A stretch of DNA of 38,589 nucleotides from contig CAZBEQ010000033.1 of the NCBI GenBank assembly GCA_964490975.1, positions 1 to 38,589 on the forward strand, given 5' to 3'. This DNA is from DTU013 sp964490975. Lineage in GTDB: Bacteria > Bacillota > Clostridia > Acetivibrionales > DTU013. Under the pieces are notes generated by a model that saw nothing but the letters and a program-made list of their open reading frames with translations, was not told where the DNA came from and made no database searches. A program made the translations under genes and the position numbers. Positions 34,387 to 38,589 of the stretch are shown here, piece by piece. The stretch's first letter is position 1. Every line of letters begins with the position of its first letter.

Positions 34387-35649
34387 CCAGTGGCTAAGCT
34401 TTATGGCTTCACGAGTCGGGCCATTGCTCAGATAGCCATGCTTGATCTGCAGCTTCTCAAATACTAATTTAATGAACTCATTTACAGACGCTATCCTCTG
34501 TTCTTGTCCTATAACGAAATCCACCTCTTCATTCAACTGATCCAGACAGGTTACCGCCAGCTTTACATCACAGTCGACTCCTTCAGCATTTGTCAGATCA
34601 CGCTTAACAGTATTATTCAACGTCTCAATATCCATCAGTCCATACCGTAAAACGTCCTGGTACGGGTTTGGAACATTCGTCATATCGACTATGCCGGTGT
34701 AAGGCTTCTCCGGCAGTTCGGTGGGGAAGGGCCCCGCGCCATGTCTTGTCATGTATGCTCTTGTAACATAAATGATCTCGGCATCACGGCAGCCTGCCTT
34801 TTTTATAAGTTCGGCGGCATTTTTTATGCCTGTATTGGAGCGTGTAACATGTGGAAAATATTCATGCGACTGGTCCAGCAAAAGCCCCTGGGCGCCTTCG
34901 AAAATAATATCGTCAAATCCGTCAAGCACACTCAAATCGGTAATTTCAACATGTCTGAGCATATTGGCTGCATCTGCTGCAAATCTCTCAATTATTCCAT
35001 CGTTAGAGAGCAGATCTGTATATGTCTTAGGAATAGCAGTTACCCCAAGCTGCTTGAGCCTGATGCTTATATATTTATTTCTTATAGCAGCTAGCTTCAG
35101 TCTTATCATATTTTCATCCTTCAGATCATTTACACACAGCTTGTAAGCCTCATCATAAAGACAGCGTGTGATTGTTTCATTGAAACCGACACCGCAGCTG
35201 CCATGTTTCTTAATACCCCTGGACAATTCAGCGATCTGGTTGATCATCATATCATAGGGAGTTGTTACCATACAGCCTTTATCAACATAAAGCCTGGTGT
35301 TTACACACCTGCGCAGGTTGTCAGAGGGTGCTTGCTCATGGACCGGGTCAGCATCCGGGATCGGCGTATTGCCGATCCTTTCAAGCTGCTCCAGTTCCTT
35401 GAGGAAAAGCATCGGATTGACCACGAAAAATTCACTCAGGTAGCCGGGCAATCCGGCAAAGGCACCGGAACAAAAATGGCCGAACACATGTCTTTCCCCA
35501 TCAGGTGATGTCACTGTGTGCCCTGCCTGGGCGCCGCCGTTGAACCTCACTACGATGCCATTGTTAGCGTGATATGCAAGATAATCGGTAATAAGGCCCT
35601 TGCCCTCATCTCCAAAGTTCGCTCCAATTACAACCTTTATATTTTTCAT
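34381..35649 (-). CDS. Divergent adenylosuccinate synthetase homologue
   Basis: A 422-residue PurA-fold protein. It keeps the P-loop and catalytic Asp/Lys region GANFGDEGKG (Asp14, Lys17), the GHTV block, FEGAQGLLLD, VTRSNTG, a TRHGAGPFPTE strand and a C-terminal SNGPTRE guanine-binding-like motif. It differs at the loop that is usually GTTxRGIGP and contacts IMP: here HGSCGVGFNETITR. The normal WGDEGKGK and NNAGHT also read FGDEGKGL and AQAGHT. It may join aspartate or another amino acid to a different nucleotide. Asp14 is kept, unlike phage PurZ, where Ser is reported. It is the third gene of a triad after the J-domain and vWA genes (36 bases from the latter). ATG has GGAAGGGG about 9 bases upstream. 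Confidence 0.8.
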   Translation of the reverse strand: MKNIKVVIGANFGDEGKGLITDYLAYHANNGIVVRFNGGAQAGHTVTSPDGERHVFGHFCSGAFAGLPGYLSEFFVVNPMLFLKELEQLERIGNTPIPDADPVHEQAPSDNLRRCVNTRLYVDKGCMVTTPYDMMINQIAELSRGIKKHGSCGVGFNETITRCLYDEAYKLCVNDLKDENMIRLKLAAIRNKYISIRLKQLGVTAIPKTYTDLLSNDGIIERFAADAANMLRHVEITDLSVLDGFDDIIFEGAQGLLLDQSHEYFPHVTRSNTGIKNAAELIKKAGCRDAEIIYVTRAYMTRHGAGPFPTELPEKPYTGIVDMTNVPNPYQDVLRYGLMDIETLNNTVKRDLTNAEGVDCDVKLAVTCLDQLNEEVDFVIGQEQRIASVNEFIKLVFEKLQIKHGYLSNGPTREAIKLSHWS

Positions 35650-35685
35650 GATCTCATCCCCTTCCTGAAGTTAAAATACGTTGTC

Positions 35686-36612
35686 TCAGAATCTGAAGAT
35701 CCCTCCTGATGCTGCATCCGGACCTCTCAATGCTTTAACAGCTTTAGCTACCACAAGTCCTGTCTTGCCGTCCCAGCTTGAGATTACATCACCTGCGGCC
35801 TCGCCGGCCATGATCTGGAGTGTTGAGACGATCACTTCACTCATTTTAGTGTGGTCTGAGAGCAGGATAGCTCTTTGTCCAAGCAGCTTTCTCCATTCAT
35901 TTGTCACTATTGACCCTGCTCCTTTGAAGTAGCTTCCTTCTTCCACCATGATATGGAATACATCATATTGGCGAGATACCATAGTCAGCAGCTCTTTTGC
36001 GCTGATCCTGTCAAATTGCGGTTTGTAACCGAACACCCTCTCTATGTCCTGTGCTCTGAGGTAGGGGGTGGGTTTCTCATCTCCGATAGTGAACAGGATA
36101 CCCTTTTTGTTTCTTTTATCATAGCAGTCTATTCGTGTATGCATTGCCGCGAAGTACCAGGCAAGTGCATATGACTCGTAAGTGTTTCCCCCGCCGCCTC
36201 TTTCAAGAAAAATTTTTGTCAGCTGCTCCGCAATACGAATGTCAGCTTCAAACTGTGTCACCTGAAGAGGAGCAATGTCGCCGGCCTCCGCATCTCCAAT
36301 ACCCATGAACATTATATGCGGGTCCGTGACAGGCTTTCGGTCATAAACCTCACCCGCAAGTGTCTTCAGGCCATCGCGCGCCATAGCGTCAAGCACCATT
36401 CCCATAGAACCTGTCACATCAAGTGCGACTATTAGTGCGGTCGACATTGGATTATCCGGTGAATCACAGGATTCTCTGACCTTCACCCCTTTTGGATCCA
36501 ATTCCTTTGCGATCGATCTGCGGGTATAAATATCATCCACAGATGCCTTTCCTGCAACATTTGCCGCTGCGTACCTATCCCAGTCTCTGTCAGTCCATCG
36601 TCCATACCCCAT
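35686..36612 (-). CDS. von Willebrand factor A domain protein
   Basis: A 308-residue cytoplasmic vWA protein. A short N-terminal lead has GRWTDRDWDRYAAANVAGKA and the vWA domain covers ~55-285. The MIDAS metal site reads DVTGSM at 65-70 (Asp65, Thr67, Ser69, a DxTxS variant), with a later GGGGNTYES block providing the Thr and FTIGDEKP the Asp. No TM or signal peptide, so it is not a surface adhesin; intracellular vWA proteins usually act as metal-dependent scaffolds. The ATG at 36612 has AAAGGAGG seven bases upstream. It sits between the J-domain gene (49 bases) and the PurA-like gene. Confidence 0.82.
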   Translation of the reverse strand: MGYGRWTDRDWDRYAAANVAGKASVDDIYTRRSIAKELDPKGVKVRESCDSPDNPMSTALIVALDVTGSMGMVLDAMARDGLKTLAGEVYDRKPVTDPHIMFMGIGDAEAGDIAPLQVTQFEADIRIAEQLTKIFLERGGGGNTYESYALAWYFAAMHTRIDCYDKRNKKGILFTIGDEKPTPYLRAQDIERVFGYKPQFDRISAKELLTMVSRQYDVFHIMVEEGSYFKGAGSIVTNEWRKLLGQRAILLSDHTKMSEVIVSTLQIMAGEAAGDVISSWDGKTGLVVAKAVKALRGPDAASGGIFRF

Positions 36613-36661
36613 AATGATACCTCCTTTCAAGAGTTAACCAATAACCTTCCATACTATCGTT

Positions 36662-37690
36662 CTATTTACAGTAAACCTTGTCTGTATCGAGCTCCATCTT
36701 GATGAATCTCCTTTCACCATAGCTATCCTTCAATACCTCTCTCCATCTTGCATATTCCTCAAAAGCCGTATCCGCGCAAGCGCCTCTCAGCCACGCTGCC
36801 ATCGCTATGGGAACTCCATAGTCCTCAAGCTTTATGCCTGTCCGGTCGCCCAACAGTTCTCTTCCGATCAGCCTTATCGACTCCAGATCAGACTGTATAC
36901 TTCCAAGCTTCGTATTCACAACATACGGCGGCAATACATCATATATCTTTTCCGGCACCCCCAGCATTTTCGAGCCTTGCGGCACTGCAAACCACCAGCC
37001 CCCCAGGATCGCGCCTGAGTGACCCTTCGGAGAAATGAAATACGTACTTGTCGATATCGAATTGATAGTCAATCCTGCATAATCGAGATAGCACGACAGA
37101 TTGTAAAGCGTCCCCAATATCCATGCCACATGCCTGTCTGGCATTTTCCCACTGTAATATGAAAGCACATCACCAAGCAGCAGCATATCTGGATCTTTTT
37201 TCAACACCATACCAAGCTGGCCGTCAACAGTTTCAAACTGCGATATGATCCCAGGCAGGCATTTTGCCATCTCGGACTTCATATCGTCATCTGCAAACGA
37301 AAGCCCTTTTACCACCCTCTCCGCATTAAGATAAAGCTCGCTAAAGCGTTTATCAACAATAAAAACCACTACGCTGTCGCAGCTGTACATGCTCCCAAGC
37401 TCAAAGGGCGATTCGCTGCGATATTTCAACTCACGCACCTTTCCGTCGCTGCAGTGGAGTCTCAGAAACCCCGGTTTTCTCCATTTACCGTTAAGGATCA
37501 GCTCCATTGCCCGCTCGTAAAGCGCGTTTATCTTGATCATCACCTCATTTGATTGCGCAGAATTTCCATTGTAATCAGGGTGCCAGAGCTTTGCAAGTCT
37601 CGCATATTCGGCCTTGATTCCAGCTGTATTCTCTGTAAAGATCTCGCCTGGTTCAATACACCTCAATATTTCCTGAGCCGTCATTTCCAT
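36662..37690 (-). CDS. J-domain protein with kinase-like C-terminal region
   Basis: A 342-residue protein. Residues ~1-65 are a J domain: an EEIL-type helix, then AEYARLAKLWHPDYNGN with HPD at 37-39 and a following helix. The rest (~75-342) is not a DnaJ substrate-binding region. It resembles a worn protein-kinase-like fold: a beta-rich N-lobe-like stretch (SVVVFIVDKRFSELY), a hinge-like MLLLGDVLSYYSGKMP, a helix HVAWILGTLYNLSCYLDYAG where kinases have the helix before the catalytic loop, and then INSISTSTYFISPKGHSGAI without HRD or DFG. So a pseudokinase is possible. Strong GGAGG and a near-consensus promoter precede it. First gene of the triad. Confidence 0.65.
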   Translation of the reverse strand: MEMTAQEILRCIEPGEIFTENTAGIKAEYARLAKLWHPDYNGNSAQSNEVMIKINALYERAMELILNGKWRKPGFLRLHCSDGKVRELKYRSESPFELGSMYSCDSVVVFIVDKRFSELYLNAERVVKGLSFADDDMKSEMAKCLPGIISQFETVDGQLGMVLKKDPDMLLLGDVLSYYSGKMPDRHVAWILGTLYNLSCYLDYAGLTINSISTSTYFISPKGHSGAILGGWWFAVPQGSKMLGVPEKIYDVLPPYVVNTKLGSIQSDLESIRLIGRELLGDRTGIKLEDYGVPIAMAAWLRGACADTAFEEYARWREVLKDSYGERRFIKMELDTDKVYCK

Positions 37691-37742
37691 ATGCCTGCCT
37701 CCTTTCTTATTTATTTCGTGTTATTATCTTTTTGTTATTATC

Positions 37743-37771
37743 ATTATAATAATATGTGTTTGATTTGTCAA
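37743..37771 (-). promoter_or_regulatory. Consensus sigma-A promoter of the J-domain/vWA/PurA-like triad
   Basis: Minus strand TTGACA (37771-37766), 17 bases, TATAAT (37748-37743): a perfect match in both hexamers and spacing. Leader of about 45 bases to the ATG at 37690. Confidence 0.85.
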
Positions 37772-37784
37772 CAGTAATTTTAAA

Positions 37785-37813
37785 TTGACAGTTGAAATTT
37801 TTCATTATACAAT
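37785..37813 (+). promoter_or_regulatory. Promoter of the ICMT-family gene
   Basis: TTGACA (37785-37790), 17 bases, TACAAT (37808-37813). It is divergent from the triad promoter, with the two -35 hexamers only 13 bases apart. Confidence 0.7.
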
Positions 37814-37868
37814 ATCGCATGAACATGCAATCATATATTCACCCCATATTTATGGGAGGCAGAAAAAT

Positions 37869-38483
37869 ATGCAAATATTAGAAGCTGTTTTCGCTACAAC
37901 TTTATATCTATTCTATTTGGCATTATGGAGCATCAAGAAATCAAGGCAATTGAAGACATGCGGAATCAATCCACAAGTTATGGCGAAATCATCGTCGGCT
38001 CTTCAGCAGTACCAAGCCCGTTTTGCACGGTTAATAATCTTTTACGCAGTAATAGTTATTTTGTGTCATTCACTTAATATCAGCCTCGGCTCGCTGTTCT
38101 CCAGATTGGCTTTAATTGATTTCATCGTATTTGATATCATTGGGTTCATAACAGGGTTGGGAGGATTATCGCTATGTCTGTATGCACAGATAAAAATGGG
38201 CAATTCCTGGAGGTTAGGAATCGATGAAGAAGTTAAGACAGAACTTATCTCTACAGGTCTGTATAAGTACATAAGAAACCCAACGTACCTCGGCCTGTTT
38301 CTGATGAACATCGGAGTATGGCTGATCTGGCCAACCTGGACAGTGTTTGTCCTGAACCTGTTATTCATATTGTTTCTCGAGATCCAGACCCGCTGTGAGG
38401 AAGACTTTTTATGTACAACACATGGTCAAAGCTATATCGAATACAAAAGCAGGACTAAGAGGTACATACCCTTCATTTACTGA
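37869..38483 (+). CDS. Isoprenylcysteine carboxyl methyltransferase-family membrane protein
   Basis: A 204-residue integral membrane protein with four to five TM helices. The C-terminal half shows the ICMT/phospholipid methyltransferase pattern: STGLYKYIRNPTYLGLFLMN, which binds SAM, then EIQTRCEEDFL and SYIEYKSRTKRYIP. It should transfer a methyl group from S-adenosylmethionine to a lipid or small lipophilic molecule; bacteria lack prenylated-CaaX substrates, so the true substrate is unknown. ATG at 37869 has GGGAGG nine bases upstream; the longer frame from 37785 overlaps the promoter. Divergent from the triad. Downstream (38484-38589) nothing is recognised. Confidence 0.82.
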   Translation: MQILEAVFATTLYLFYLALWSIKKSRQLKTCGINPQVMAKSSSALQQYQARFARLIIFYAVIVILCHSLNISLGSLFSRLALIDFIVFDIIGFITGLGGLSLCLYAQIKMGNSWRLGIDEEVKTELISTGLYKYIRNPTYLGLFLMNIGVWLIWPTWTVFVLNLLFILFLEIQTRCEEDFLCTTHGQSYIEYKSRTKRYIPFIY

Positions 38484-38589
38484 AGTTAGCAATTTAATTG
38501 ATATCTGCATATTTATATATTAATGACAAATTTTTATGTCAATAACTTTAGAAAATGTCACCCCTAAAGTACTTTAATTATCGCCACAA

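Noticed and set aside
34381..35649. PurZ-type Z-genome (2-aminoadenine) pathway
   Set aside because: The catalytic Asp of PurA is retained, and no other Z-genome or phage genes are present in the window.

Overview
The window looks like a chromosomal segment of a low-to-moderate GC, anaerobic, spore-forming clostridium, probably close to the cellulolytic Acetivibrio/Ruminiclostridium group. I infer this from a fused AdhE, a SigI/RsgI pair next to a copper-amine-oxidase-type stalk protein, a BceRS-BceAB-like module, strong AGGAGG ribosome binding sites, and many small palindromic repeats. No database search was possible. No rRNA, tRNA or CRISPR array was seen.

Layout. 1-5.5 kb: an MFS exporter, a bifunctional aldehyde/alcohol dehydrogenase (adhE) and a truncated M48-peptidase remnant, with palindromic repeat elements between them. 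5.9-9.2 kb: a secreted amidase with two peptidoglycan-binding domains, convergent with a sialate O-acetylesterase-type enzyme. 9.6-12.0 kb: a LemA/DUF2207 membrane pair. 12.1-18.4 kb: a peptide-sensing module (response regulator, intramembrane-sensing kinase, ABC ATPase, FtsX-type permease) with a TTACA-N4-TGTAA operator before the ABC genes and a PAF-acetylhydrolase-like membrane hydrolase after them.

18.8-24.4 kb is the accessory zone. It holds a visibly AT-rich two-gene unit: a Z1-domain superfamily II helicase/ATPase and a tyrosine-recombinase-fold protein without the catalytic arginines. A perfect 31-bp palindrome lies upstream of it. Next come a methyltransferase C-terminal remnant, a Phd-antitoxin/Uma2-nuclease fusion with an array of TTAGCT operator boxes over its promoter, and several decayed gene fragments.

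24.4-28.2 kb: rsgI, sigI and a stalk-domain protein, apparently one operon, then three tandem ~146-bp hairpin repeats. 28.3-31.8 kb: two consecutive ABC-F ATPases. 31.9-34.4 kb: a fused two-domain MalFG-like permease without visible partners and two small uncharacterised genes. 34.4-37.7 kb: a co-directional triad of a J-domain protein with a kinase-like C-terminal region, a vWA protein and a divergent adenylosuccinate-synthetase homologue, driven by a near-ideal promoter. 37.9-38.5 kb: a divergent isoprenylcysteine methyltransferase-family protein.

The best candidates for under-described systems are the Z1 + inactive-recombinase pair, the J-domain/vWA/PurA-like triad, and the family of small inverted-repeat elements that recurs at three or more loci.
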